A DNA stretch of 64,000 bases from CAWBRT01 sp963832365. Lineage in GTDB: Bacteria > Acidobacteriota > Terriglobia > Terriglobales > Acidobacteriaceae. Shown here piece after piece: positions 55,766 through 64,000 of the stretch. The stretch is taken from the NCBI GenBank assembly GCA_963832365.1, contig CAWHUL010000009.1:1-64000 (forward strand), written 5' to 3'. Positions within the stretch are counted from its first letter, which is position 1. Each line of letters begins with the position of its first letter. The notes beneath the pieces are model-generated. The model worked only from the letters and a program-made list of their open reading frames with translations, made no database searches and was not told the DNA's origin. Both the position numbers and the translations under genes were made by a program.

Positions 55766-56866
55766 TCAAAACTCAACCACGACGTCCCTCCCGAAAGACA
55801 ATCCCGCGACCTCGGCGGCAAGCTTGATAATGCCCATTTTATGATTGTTGTCGAGGTTAGTGAGCACGAGCCAACCGCCGGGCAGCTTCTCACAAAGGCC
55901 GCGGAGGTCGGGACGGTCTGGGTAAAGCTGCTCTGCCGTTCGTGCGATGTAGTGGCGCTTGCTGCCTTGAGCGCAGGGATGGTGTGAGCACCGTTCTAAG
56001 AATGTTGGGTCGATCTCAGCGAGTTCCCGCAGAACGGTGACCATCGCTTCCGTAGCATCCCTGTAAGAGTATTCATGGCCGCTGATTTCGAGTTTTCCAC
56101 TGCGCGATGTCTTACCGTCCATTCGCGGGGCAATTGGACGCGACGCCACAGGAAGCCTTGGGACGTTGCGGGGAAACGTTTCCTGGGCGATCGATCTGCC
56201 TAGTCTCACAAGGAATTCCGCAACGTCATCAACATCGGGACGCACACCTGCCTTAGACTCCGCCGCGCTGGCAAGGAGATCCACCAGCAGTTCGTCCCCT
56301 TTTTCTACCAACTCGCGCCACGCTTCCGGGATGGCAGCACGGGCTTGAGATTTGCGGCTACGGCTCTGGTATTCAGATCGAGCAGTTTTGAGTGCTTCTC
56401 CTGACTCAACTCTCAGCCGTGCAAGGTATCGCTGAAGAGTCTCAGCGGCTTCACTAGATGGGCGCTCAAAAAGGTCCAATTTGTAAACGCGACGATCTTC
56501 GTAGCTGCCCTGTTCAGCGGGAAGGTAAAAGTTCCAGGTTTGTCCATCAGTCAAAACCACAAACTGGGCGCCAGTAGTGAAGGCGTACCAAAGTGCTTGG
56601 CGTACAGCATCTTCGGCTTTCCCAGGCTGTTTCACCTCGATAAGCACTTTTGGTTTAGAAGGCGGACAACAGAGAGCGAAGTCGCATCGGCCCTCGCCTG
56701 TTTGGAATTCCGGCCAGACAAGAGCGGTGTCAAATGTATCCCATCCGAGCTCTTGAAGGATCCGCAATACAATTCCCTGCGAGACCTTCTGCTCGTTGGA
56801 ATATGTGCCTTGACGTAATCGAGCAGTGATGTCAGAGAGTGTAGCTTCGATTGCCATATAGTTCAC
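55766..56866 (-). CDS. HsdR-N-like nuclease-domain protein
   Basis: The 366-residue protein begins with a type I restriction R-subunit N-terminal-like fold. RCDFALCCPP supplies an Asp, and KVLIEVKQPG supplies ExK, near residues 62-78, followed by ALWYAFTTGAQFVVLTDGQT. The middle is helical and basic. The C-terminal 60 residues (RHYIARTAEQLYPDRPDLRG, GGWLVLTNLDNNHKMGIIK) look like a SeqA/plasmid-repressor-style DNA-binding or effector domain. There is no helicase domain or partner hsdM/hsdS, so it is a stand-alone nuclease candidate in the island. ATG 56857 is an alternative start. Confidence 0.7.
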   Translation of the reverse strand: MNYMAIEATLSDITARLRQGTYSNEQKVSQGIVLRILQELGWDTFDTALVWPEFQTGEGRCDFALCCPPSKPKVLIEVKQPGKAEDAVRQALWYAFTTGAQFVVLTDGQTWNFYLPAEQGSYEDRRVYKLDLFERPSSEAAETLQRYLARLRVESGEALKTARSEYQSRSRKSQARAAIPEAWRELVEKGDELLVDLLASAAESKAGVRPDVDDVAEFLVRLGRSIAQETFPRNVPRLPVASRPIAPRMDGKTSRSGKLEISGHEYSYRDATEAMVTVLRELAEIDPTFLERCSHHPCAQGSKRHYIARTAEQLYPDRPDLRGLCEKLPGGWLVLTNLDNNHKMGIIKLAAEVAGLSFGRDVVVEF

Positions 56867-56944
56867 CGCACTGCGTCTGGCACTGTTGCGCAGCGCAGCA
56901 TGCCTTCCAGTTCAGGTCGTCATCCTCATCCAGCTGCACGACAA

Positions 56945-58374
56945 TTACTCGGCTTTTTCTTCATACTCCGCAATGATGCTGTCGTTCGTATGGGCCAAAT
57001 GTTCCAGACTACTAATTGCGTTCACGCTCTCGTAGGAAATAAATGTACAGCTACGCGACAATGGGCCGCGATCCAAGAGTGAAAACACTGGACGCTTCAT
57101 CTCGTGAAATACTTTATCCCGACGCTCATCTGGGGCAACGATGTGAAGGCGTATGTCCATATTTGGCTGCAACGCGAGCAAATCGGCCATCCTAAGCAGA
57201 CCGGAATATACCGCTGTGGTGTGTTCCACCTCAAAAGCTCGGGCGATCGACCTCCCTTTGAGCCACAGAACATCGATCTGCTCGATGGTGTCGAGGGTCG
57301 TGGTGTCGTAATTCAAAGGGAGGTCTTCAAGAAATGCCGCATGTACTTTTTCCTGCAGCAGTTCTCGGACTCGTCCTCTGTCGGCTCTAGGTATCCATAT
57401 CTTGAATCCCATTTTTGCGCCGATCTCGGCTATTCTGGATTGGATCTGAATCGATTGGCGTGGATCAGGCGATTTGGCTTCGACCACAACCAAATCCTTA
57501 TCCTCCAGTTCGTCATCAGCGTCCGGTACCGTTACTGATACTTCACCCTCTACCGTCTTGATTTTGCGGTCGCGTGACCATTCTTTTTTTAGCGGTGGCT
57601 CATAGAAATCCAACACCGCTGATGGATAAGTCCCTTGGAGCTTCGTGCGTAACTCCATCAGTGCATCGTCCAACTGTCGATCGGTCCAATTCGCGATCTC
57701 TCGTGACGACGCAACGTCAAACGCCCCAAGAATCCTGCGGCGATCATTATTTGAAGAGATTCTCTCCACACGGTCCGGGAAAGCAAAGAACCTCAACATG
57801 TGTCGAAACTGCCGGCTCCCTTTCTGTGGCACCGAGCCTATCCAATTGACGAATGCGTCATAGTTGACGAGGATGCGCCGCCGTTCCTGCTCTTCTTTTT
57901 GCTTTAAATCGTGTGTCAACGCTATCAAGAATGTCATTTCGTCAGGGCGATAATTATTAAACCCAGGCCCCCCTGATCCAATCCCGATGAGCACGTTATC
58001 GCACAGAAAGGGATGATTCTCGGCAAGCTGCTGCCCCGATAACGCCCACAGTTCGCGTACCTGCTGGCGCTTCGTTCTGGCCTTCATGTTTGACGGAAAA
58101 AGCAGCAACGCCCAGAGCATTTCGGCCATTAACTGTTGCGCGTGCGGGGAAGCATTCTTCATCTGCCCCTTCAGTTTCGTCATGAAATCGTCTTCGCCAA
58201 CATCAGGATGTTCTACAAATGCCAGATACACTTCCTGTACGAGTGCGGCTGTCGCCAAACATCCCATTGTTCCTGCAAGAACACTGAACGGTCTTCGATG
58301 AAGCACGTGCTTATCCATTGGTCCGCCGCAGCTAGAGTGGAGGAAATATCGCGGTTGTGATTCTGACGTGCCAT
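56945..58374 (-). pseudogene. Restriction-type protein with putative ExE nuclease domain, one frameshift
   Basis: From ATG 58374 the first frame reads ADQWISTCFIEDRSVFLQEQ and WDVW. The long frame continues ALVQEVYLAFVEHPDVGEDD and runs to 56945, so an indel near 58255 separates them; without it the long frame would start at the poor ATG 58318. A C-terminal segment EQIDVLWLKGRSIARAFEVE, HTTAVYSGLLRMADLLALQ and LHIVAPDERRDKVFHEMKRP matches a nuclease-like domain found in restriction proteins with DUF3578-type neighbours. The catalytic pattern would be D...ExE, which is unusual for PD-(D/E)XK. The gene lies 10 bp after a small ORF. Confidence 0.6.
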
Positions 58375-58384
58375 TTATCGATCC

Positions 58385-58579
58385 TCACCTCTCATTGGGT
58401 TTTGCATCCGGAGGTGCCGGCACCGAAGACAGAAACTCCACCAAATTGGCAGATCGCTCGGCGGCGTTGAAAACGCTTGCTGGCCATGCTCCGTACCAGA
58501 TTCCAACGATGTCTTCAGCCCAAGCTCGCTCCGTGAAAGCGCCCACGTGGTTTCTAAATCGAATTCGGCAGTACTTCAT
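58385..58579 (-). CDS. Small protein of the nuclease operon
   Basis: The 64-residue product starts at ATG 58579 with GGAGG 6 bases upstream. It contains RIRFRNHVGAFTERAWAEDI and VGIWYGAWPASVFNAAERSA; the GIWYGAW segment resembles N-termini of some predicted restriction proteins. It ends just before the following gene. It may be an independent small subunit or a piece separated from a larger protein. No catalytic motif is visible. Confidence 0.5.
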   Translation of the reverse strand: MKYCRIRFRNHVGAFTERAWAEDIVGIWYGAWPASVFNAAERSANLVEFLSSVPAPPDAKPNER

Positions 58580-58651
58580 CGTTGCCCTCCAGTACTTAAC
58601 CTCGCCCTCGGTGCGGCAACGTCGGGCTGAGTTGGTAGAAAGACATCATTC

Positions 58652-60127
58652 TTACATCAACGTTTTCTGGAGGCGGTTTATCAATTTTACTAGCGCGAGC
58701 GTATCCTGCTTACAATATTCCAGCAGCGCCGAACGAAGTCTTTGCCTCTCGAGATCCGTCCGATTATGCGCAATCATCTGCTGCCAGGCGATCCCAGCAT
58801 CCTCGCCGTTTGCAACCTGCATCCCTGCGTAAGTCATCTGCGGCAGCAACGCCGGAAGCACCTGCTTAAGCGAGTAGGAACCCCCGAATGCGGGATGGTA
58901 CACGTTGCGTCGGATCACCGGCAACAAATCGAACAGTTTCGCCTGGATCTCGCCAATCGTCGCCGCATACTCAGGCAACCAGCGTGCCAGATCCGCTAGG
59001 CGGCCTGATTCAAAGCTTTGGTTGTAAACGCCAATTGTCGCAGCGCCTTCGACTGCCCGGCACAGCGATTGAATGAATGCTGGCCGGGGATCATGATCGT
59101 CATCCGCCAGAAACTCGTAGTGTTCAACCGGCGCGCAGGCAGATTCCTGGCGGTGTACTGACCATTGGAACGGTATGTGGTCGTAGGGGCGCATGCCAGC
59201 GAAGCGCGGCAACGCTGGGTAAACCGTTTCAAAGTCCATAAAACACAACGGATAGCTGAGCTGTGAGAGATCCCGTCCAAGTTCAGGGCCGATCCAGACG
59301 GTGTCGTCCGTTACCGCCTTATATGCTGTCCGTTGACGTTCGCTGAGCGGGTAGTCTTCTGGAATCTGATGGATCGAAACAATGCCTTTAGCAAGCAGGT
59401 CCGCCACTTTGTTCGCCCTGATGTCGGGAAGCTGCGAAACATGATCAGCGGGCACCGGTGAATTGCACTGTTCTAAGAACTCGCAGGGAAAAGGATCTGT
59501 GCAACGGGCCCCCGGCTCGACCTTTGGCGGTTCGGCTCCTTCGAGCACTTTCAATTGCGTCCGAACCTTTTGGGCAATCTCCTTTGGCGCGATCTCAATA
59601 TCGTCCGTAATCTCTTCTGTCGAGAACAATTTCGAAAGCTCGTACTCGCTACCGCCAAAGACATACTCCCGGTTCAAATGCATAAGACATGCAGCTTCAA
59701 TCTGGAGGCCAGCGCCAATTGCCACATACTTCTGAATCCCGATGTCATAGGCATAGTGGTCCTTCATGCCGGTCGAGGACTTTACTTCCAAGAGACGGAA
59801 CTTGTTGGTCTTAATCCGCTGCAGGACATCAACCCGAACAAGCACGCGGCCAAACTCAAATGTCGCTTCAAAGATCGCGGGCACGCTCCGATTGCCAATC
59901 AGCTCTTTGGTCATTCGGACCGCCTCATCGAGGTGTTCATGATTGGGCTCAACGAGGACACCGCCAGGAAAGGCTTTGCGTGCCACCTCGCCAACATCCT
60001 GCCCCTGAGCCATGATGGCTTCAGCTCCGTCACCGGCTTCTGCGGCGAGCTCCGGTTGGTGCACCTGCAGGTAGAGGCGCTTTAGACACTGCACTCCGGC
60101 AACGAATCTGGATTTTGAGAGCCGCAT
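58652..60127 (-). CDS. DUF2779 nuclease (Cas4-like N-terminus, DEDD-type C-terminus)
   Basis: The 491-residue protein starts MRLSKSRFVAGVQCLKRLYL. It has RVDVLQR and LLEVKSSTGMKDHYAYDIGI (D and ExK), and a cysteine group in RCTDPFPCEFLEQC. With the N-terminal Cys14 this would give four ligands for a Cas4/AddB-type Fe-S cluster. The second half is a DUF2779 domain: CFMDFETVYPALPRF is the first acidic motif of an RNase H-like exonuclease, followed by ATIGVYNQSFES and YCKQDTLALVKLI. Both domains look complete. The gene is first of the minus-strand nuclease series and may serve as a DNA-processing exonuclease in defence or repair. Confidence 0.85.
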   Translation of the reverse strand: MRLSKSRFVAGVQCLKRLYLQVHQPELAAEAGDGAEAIMAQGQDVGEVARKAFPGGVLVEPNHEHLDEAVRMTKELIGNRSVPAIFEATFEFGRVLVRVDVLQRIKTNKFRLLEVKSSTGMKDHYAYDIGIQKYVAIGAGLQIEAACLMHLNREYVFGGSEYELSKLFSTEEITDDIEIAPKEIAQKVRTQLKVLEGAEPPKVEPGARCTDPFPCEFLEQCNSPVPADHVSQLPDIRANKVADLLAKGIVSIHQIPEDYPLSERQRTAYKAVTDDTVWIGPELGRDLSQLSYPLCFMDFETVYPALPRFAGMRPYDHIPFQWSVHRQESACAPVEHYEFLADDDHDPRPAFIQSLCRAVEGAATIGVYNQSFESGRLADLARWLPEYAATIGEIQAKLFDLLPVIRRNVYHPAFGGSYSLKQVLPALLPQMTYAGMQVANGEDAGIAWQQMIAHNRTDLERQRLRSALLEYCKQDTLALVKLINRLQKTLM

Positions 60128-60428
60128 TGGTGTGAATTCACTCTAGCTCATAGTCAGGCATAACGCGACGAACTTCAGTGATGTTACGAATTCGGTGTGA
60201 CATGTAAGGTCCAGACATGTAAGGTCCCTAACGGAGTGCACGGAGCAAAACTCTCGGAAGTGGTATTCCAGAATCACGAAATAATGGGAATGGATTCGGT
60301 GCCCGCTGCTCTCGTGAGGTTTCTATCGCTGCGTAGTGCAAATCTCTCACGAAAAAAGGCCCATAGGCGTTGACCCAAATAGCGGCTTCCAAGTACGCCA
60401 AAGTCGTCAAACGCCAGCACAGGGAAAT
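60128..60428. other. Intergenic region with a short direct repeat
   Basis: The 301 bp hold no gene. GACATGTAAGGTCC is repeated directly twice around 60198-60228. The region separates the defence-type genes from chromosomal genes and may be close to the island's right edge. Confidence 0.4.
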
Positions 60429-60653
60429 TCAGAGGCGGCGACCACCGTTAAGAAGAACCAGCACAAATATCAAGGCGAGAAAGGCGAGCATGCCACCCGT
60501 CCGTCCCAGCAGATGAACCAACCCCGAAGCGATGAGCCAACAAACGACGATTAGGCCGAGGCGAAAAGCTAATATTCTAAGTAACGAGAAATCCCAATGC
60601 CTCGCTACCGGAGTTTGCGCAGGAACAGCATTCAGTTGGTTTTGTTTTTCCAT
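60429..60653 (-). CDS. Small membrane protein
   Basis: The 74-residue product starts at ATG 60653 after GGTGGA. It has a hydrophilic N-terminus and two hydrophobic helices (LAFRLGLIVVCWLIASGLVH, GGMLAFLALIFVLVLLNGG). It is similar in size and topology to the lmo0937-type proteins at 2.3 and 9.6 kb, but the sequence is different. I cannot name the family. Confidence 0.5.
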   Translation of the reverse strand: MEKQNQLNAVPAQTPVARHWDFSLLRILAFRLGLIVVCWLIASGLVHLLGRTGGMLAFLALIFVLVLLNGGRRL

Positions 60654-61130
60654 TGACGTCCACCAAACGGAATCAACTGATGACCATGGCCCGCATTTTT
60701 AGTCCCAAATTGGCTGTTGAGGAATTATGGAGAATGACAAGCGGGCGGGAATCGGGATCAGAAAAAACAGAAGGCCGACAGCCTCCACCAAGGTGTCAGC
60801 CTTTCTAACCCAAAACACAGCAGATTCTCTGTGCAGGCTGGAACATATCGTTGCGCTACTTTCCATGCAAGTTACGCCGGTAACGCTGCTTGGTTACTCC
60901 GACCCTGAGAACCAGAACCATTAACAGCATGTCCACTTGGTGAACACAAACAAGCGTGGTCGAGCGTTTCCAGATACAAGATGCAGGGGTATCGTTCAGC
61001 CAACCGTTTCCACCCATGGTGGACAGTTCTGGTCGAGTGCCAGAGCGGGGGATATTGCAATCGACGCCCTTCCCGCTTACCCTGTTGCGGCAAGGTGCGG
61101 ACGCAACTGTCCCGTTTCACGAGGGAAGAA
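60654..61130. other. Gene-free stretch
   Basis: No gene with both a ribosome site and a recognisable product lies in these 477 bp. They probably contain the promoters for the flanking divergent genes. Confidence 0.4.
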
Positions 61131-61793
61131 GTGAAAACACACAAAGCACGGCTCATAGTTGCAGTTGTCGCCGTAGTGCTCATCGGCGGCATGGCGCTGT
61201 TAATGGTAGCGCCCAAATTAAAGCAGATTCAGCGCCGAGCGCCACCAACGCCGGTTATTGTTCAGATGACGGTGCCAAGAAGCATCGAGACAATAGCCGC
61301 AACCGTCCGACTAATGTTCAACGACGAAGGAGACTTGAATCGAGGTACGCACAAACTGCCTCGGGAAGACCTGTTTGACAAGTTTTATCTATATCCATAC
61401 GGGCATCCCCTTTTTCCCGACGACTTCCAAATCCAGTATTGGGTGAAAATCGACCCCTACATACGCCCCTATGCGTCCGTGCCCAAAGACAAGCGGAAGA
61501 ACGACTTCTATCTCTACGAACCAACTGCGGACTATTACTGGTCCTCTGATTACTACTACAATGACGCCCCCGCAAAGTTTCGGTGTGCGTTCATAATCCA
61601 TCTTGAGCCAGAAGCTAATGGCAGTACAAAGCTCGCGGTGTTCGAATATCTTCCAACTATATGGGTGGGTGAGCGGTTTGGCTTTTCTGCCCACGGAATT
61701 GGCCCAACCTCGCTGCACGACATCCGTGTTGTGGAATCGACCAGCAGCGACCGGGTTCGATTGTTGGATAAGATCAGAGAAGATGTCAGATGA
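61131..61793 (+). CDS. Membrane-anchored hypothetical protein
   Basis: GTG 61131 follows GAGGGAAGAA. The 220-residue product starts with a transmembrane/signal anchor (ARLIVAVVAVVLIGGMALLM). The rest is extracytoplasmic and rich in aromatic residues (FYLYPYGHPLFPDDF, YYWSSDYYYNDAPAKFRC). Starting upstream at 60981 would add a non-conserved basic region. I recognise no family. It precedes the peptidase gene in the same direction with a 140 bp gap. Confidence 0.55.
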   Translation: MKTHKARLIVAVVAVVLIGGMALLMVAPKLKQIQRRAPPTPVIVQMTVPRSIETIAATVRLMFNDEGDLNRGTHKLPREDLFDKFYLYPYGHPLFPDDFQIQYWVKIDPYIRPYASVPKDKRKNDFYLYEPTADYYWSSDYYYNDAPAKFRCAFIIHLEPEANGSTKLAVFEYLPTIWVGERFGFSAHGIGPTSLHDIRVVESTSSDRVRLLDKIREDVR

Positions 61794-61932
61794 TGACGCA
61801 CGATGATAATCGTGCTCGCCCTCGGTTACGGAATCGCCGGAACATTGCAATTTTGCTACAATCTTTTTCGGGACCCGGTTGTCCAAGCCCCGACCTATCT
61901 GAAAATCCGAGCCGTATTCTGACTTCACAACC

Positions 61933-63786
61933 ATGCATACTGACAATACTGCCGATGGCAACGTCCGCTGGGATTTAAGTTCACTCTACTCCGGCATTGA
62001 TGACCCGCACATGGATCTCGATATTGCGGAGCTCGCAAAGCGCGCGGAAGCATTCAATGCCGTTTACAAGGGAAAGCTTGCCGATACGCTTGGCAGGGCG
62101 ATTACTGACTACTCGGAACTTGAGATGCTCGGAGGAAAGGTAATGGTCTACCTTTCTCTCCTTCAAAGCCTGGACGTAACGAATGAAGCGGCTAAGACCA
62201 AGGTGGCTTTCGTGCAACAGACCATGAGCCAAGTCCAGGGCGAATACTTGACGTTCTTCGACCTGGAACTGGTGGCGCTCGATGACGCCGCACTTGAGAG
62301 ATGGTACGCCAGCGACGAGGTAGTGCGGAGGCATCGACCGTGGATCGAGCATCGGCGGATTTTCAAGCCGCACCTTTTGAGTGAACCGGTGGAAGCGGCG
62401 CTTACGAAGCGTTCTCCGTTCGGCCCGGGTTCATGGGATGAGTTTTTCGACGAATGCGAGGCGGATCTTAGGTTCGACCATAAAGGTGAGGCGAAAACCC
62501 TGACCGAGATGCTCGACATCCTCGGAAATTCGAAAGATGCCGCACTACGCGCGGAAGTACAAAAGGCGATCAACGATGGCCTGGGAGGGTACTTCGGCAA
62601 GTACTCAGCGCAGACGCTTTATGTCATTGTGGGTGAAGGAGCGGTCGAACGCAAGGAACGTCACTACCGCAATCCGATGGAGGCGAGGAACAAAGAGAAT
62701 CGCATTCCCGACGTGGTGGTCGACGCGCTGCACGACGCCGTGAAGAATGTAGCCGGGCCACTGGCTCGCCGCTACTATCGACTGAAGGCAGAATTGCTCG
62801 GCATGAAATCGCTCAAATGGAGCGACCGGAATGCGCCGCTGCCCTTCACTGATACGACAGTGATACCTTTTGAGAAAGCGATGACGACGGTGCTGGCGGC
62901 GTATGAAAGCTTCAGCCCTACCCTCACAGGCATCATCCAAGGCTTCATTTCGGCAAAACGCATCGATGTGCCCGCCACCAAAGGCAAACGCGGCGGGGCT
63001 TTCAATTGCTCCTGCGTGCTTCCTGGAAACCTGACGCAATCGTTCACATTCCTGAATTACCTAGGTTCGAATCACGACGTAATGACGCTTGCACATGAAC
63101 TCGGCCATGGCGTTCATGGCATGCTGGCCGGCGAAGCACAGGGGCCACTCATGTCCCAGCCGCCGATTGCGTATTGCGAGACGGCTTCGGTTTTCGGTGA
63201 AATGACTACATTCAACTTCTTGAAGAGGCATCTCGCCGAACAAGGCGACAGTAACGCGCTCCTAGCCCTCATAACCCAAAAGATCGAGGGGATGTTGAAC
63301 ACCGTGGTGCGGCAGATTGGATTTTCGAATTTCGAACGCCGCTTACATGGCATGGATGCGACATATTCGGAATGGGAGGAGCCGAAGAAGCTATCGGTGG
63401 AAGAGCTCGATGGATTGTGGCTTGCGACGGCAAAAGAGCTGTACGGAGAAGAGGGCGAAGTGTTCACGTACGAAAACGCCAGCCATCTCTGGGCGTACGT
63501 TTCGCATTTCCATCGGCCGTTTTACGTCTACGGCTATGCGTTCGGCGAACTTTTGACGCAGAGCTTATATGCCCAGCAATCGCACCTCGGCAGCCGATTT
63601 GAACCGCTTTATCTGGACCTGCTCCGTTCCGGAGCGACGAAAGACGTGGTCGAGTTTCTTCAGCCGTTCGGCATCAATCCGGCGGAAGAGACCTTTTGGG
63701 CCGAAGGCATACGTGTGAGCCTGGATACGATGATTGCGGAAGCAGAAAAGTTGGCACCCATGGCTTCTCGACTGTTGAAGAACTGA
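61933..63786 (+). CDS. pepF: M3-family oligoendopeptidase (PepF type)
   Basis: The 617-residue cytoplasmic metallopeptidase has the zinc-binding motif LAHELGHGVHGML (HExxH near residues 387-391) with the third ligand in PPIAYCETASVFGE. It shares PepF-type N-terminal helical repeats and the C-terminal FAYVSHF-YVYGYAFGELL region. Such enzymes degrade peptides of about 7-20 residues. It has no signal peptide. The frame is intact over 1.85 kb. It starts ATG 61933 with weak ribosome complementarity and is the first clearly chromosomal housekeeping-type gene after the island. Confidence 0.92.
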   Translation: MHTDNTADGNVRWDLSSLYSGIDDPHMDLDIAELAKRAEAFNAVYKGKLADTLGRAITDYSELEMLGGKVMVYLSLLQSLDVTNEAAKTKVAFVQQTMSQVQGEYLTFFDLELVALDDAALERWYASDEVVRRHRPWIEHRRIFKPHLLSEPVEAALTKRSPFGPGSWDEFFDECEADLRFDHKGEAKTLTEMLDILGNSKDAALRAEVQKAINDGLGGYFGKYSAQTLYVIVGEGAVERKERHYRNPMEARNKENRIPDVVVDALHDAVKNVAGPLARRYYRLKAELLGMKSLKWSDRNAPLPFTDTTVIPFEKAMTTVLAAYESFSPTLTGIIQGFISAKRIDVPATKGKRGGAFNCSCVLPGNLTQSFTFLNYLGSNHDVMTLAHELGHGVHGMLAGEAQGPLMSQPPIAYCETASVFGEMTTFNFLKRHLAEQGDSNALLALITQKIEGMLNTVVRQIGFSNFERRLHGMDATYSEWEEPKKLSVEELDGLWLATAKELYGEEGEVFTYENASHLWAYVSHFHRPFYVYGYAFGELLTQSLYAQQSHLGSRFEPLYLDLLRSGATKDVVEFLQPFGINPAEETFWAEGIRVSLDTMIAEAEKLAPMASRLLKN

Positions 63787-63906
63787 TCGGAGTGCCAGCC
63801 GGAACCAAGATTGCGTGGCAAGTGCCCCTCGAAACCCTTGTGCCTGATGAGCGTAAGTTCTAGGATTGGGTTACGTTGTTGCTAAATCATCACAATGGGA
63901 GAATGC

Positions 63907-64000
63907 ATGGATACTCGCACGATACTTATTGACCTGAAAGCAGAACTGAGCCGCATCACCAAAGCCATTGCCGCCCTTGAATCACTCGATGGCACAGCGA
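63907..64000 (+). CDS. Start of a hypothetical gene, cut by the window edge
   Basis: ATG 63907 follows GGGAGA and reads MDTRTILIDLKAELSRITKA and on to the edge. The visible part is an amphipathic helix. Too little is present to assign a family. Confidence 0.5.
   Translation, partial: MDTRTILIDLKAELSRITKAIAALESLDGTA

Noticed and set aside
60727..60924. 65-residue plus-strand frame
   Set aside because: No ribosome site of note, no hydrophobic or folded pattern, and no family resemblance.

Overview
The window looks like chromosome from a soil Acidobacteriota (Terriglobia-like) that carries an integrated mobile element and a defence island. The host assignment is inferred from gene content: SYLF/YSC84 lipid-binding protein, lmo0937- and Thivi_2564-type mini membrane proteins, CsbD, three similar Crp/Fnr regulators, a CHASE3-PAS histidine kinase with a LuxR-type regulator, a MacAB efflux operon and a DsbD-N-fused peroxiredoxin. 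No rRNA and no complete tRNA is present.

Layout. 1-24 kb is chromosomal: a broken DUF3494-like lipoprotein, stress and envelope genes, a KaiC-like ATPase/histidine-kinase operon, the MacAB operon, signalling genes, and at 22.4-23.5 kb a peroxiredoxin whose peroxidatic cysteine codon is an in-frame TGA followed by a SECIS-like hairpin. 23.5-26.6 kb is scarred: a frameshifted IS110-type transposase, an orphan IS21 end, a broken P4-type integrase and the 3' part of a tRNA-Arg(ACG) gene that looks like an attachment core. 26.7-40.7 kb is an apparently intact integrative element: excisionase, tyrosine integrase, AAA ATPase, DUF5131 protein, primase-polymerase, DNA methyltransferase, winged-helix proteins and an SF2 helicase. 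Its intergenic spaces hold repeated, strongly structured leaders; three of them (28.5, 30.1 and 33.5 kb) share one architecture with changed bases in their stems. 40.9-60.1 kb is a defence-type island: a DUF4407 membrane pair; a Shedu-like DUF4263 nuclease, a GHKL (MORC/MutL-like) ATPase and a DNA-binding protein divergent from an HTH protein plus DNA methyltransferase; a HAD protein next to a membrane-GAF gene cut by a complete IS21 element; and several nuclease-like genes (GIY-YIG/DUF5655, HsdR-N-like, ExE-type, DUF2779). After 60.1 kb chromosomal genes resume, including an M3 oligoendopeptidase.

How the genes fit together. The element carries its own integration and replication genes and may use the shared leaders to co-regulate its operons. 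The GHKL/DUF4263/methyltransferase cluster is the best candidate for an undescribed restriction-type system. Many genes outside 26.7-41.4 kb contain single-base frameshifts while retaining their domain signatures. This is either recent decay or residual indel error, and boundaries of those genes are approximate.
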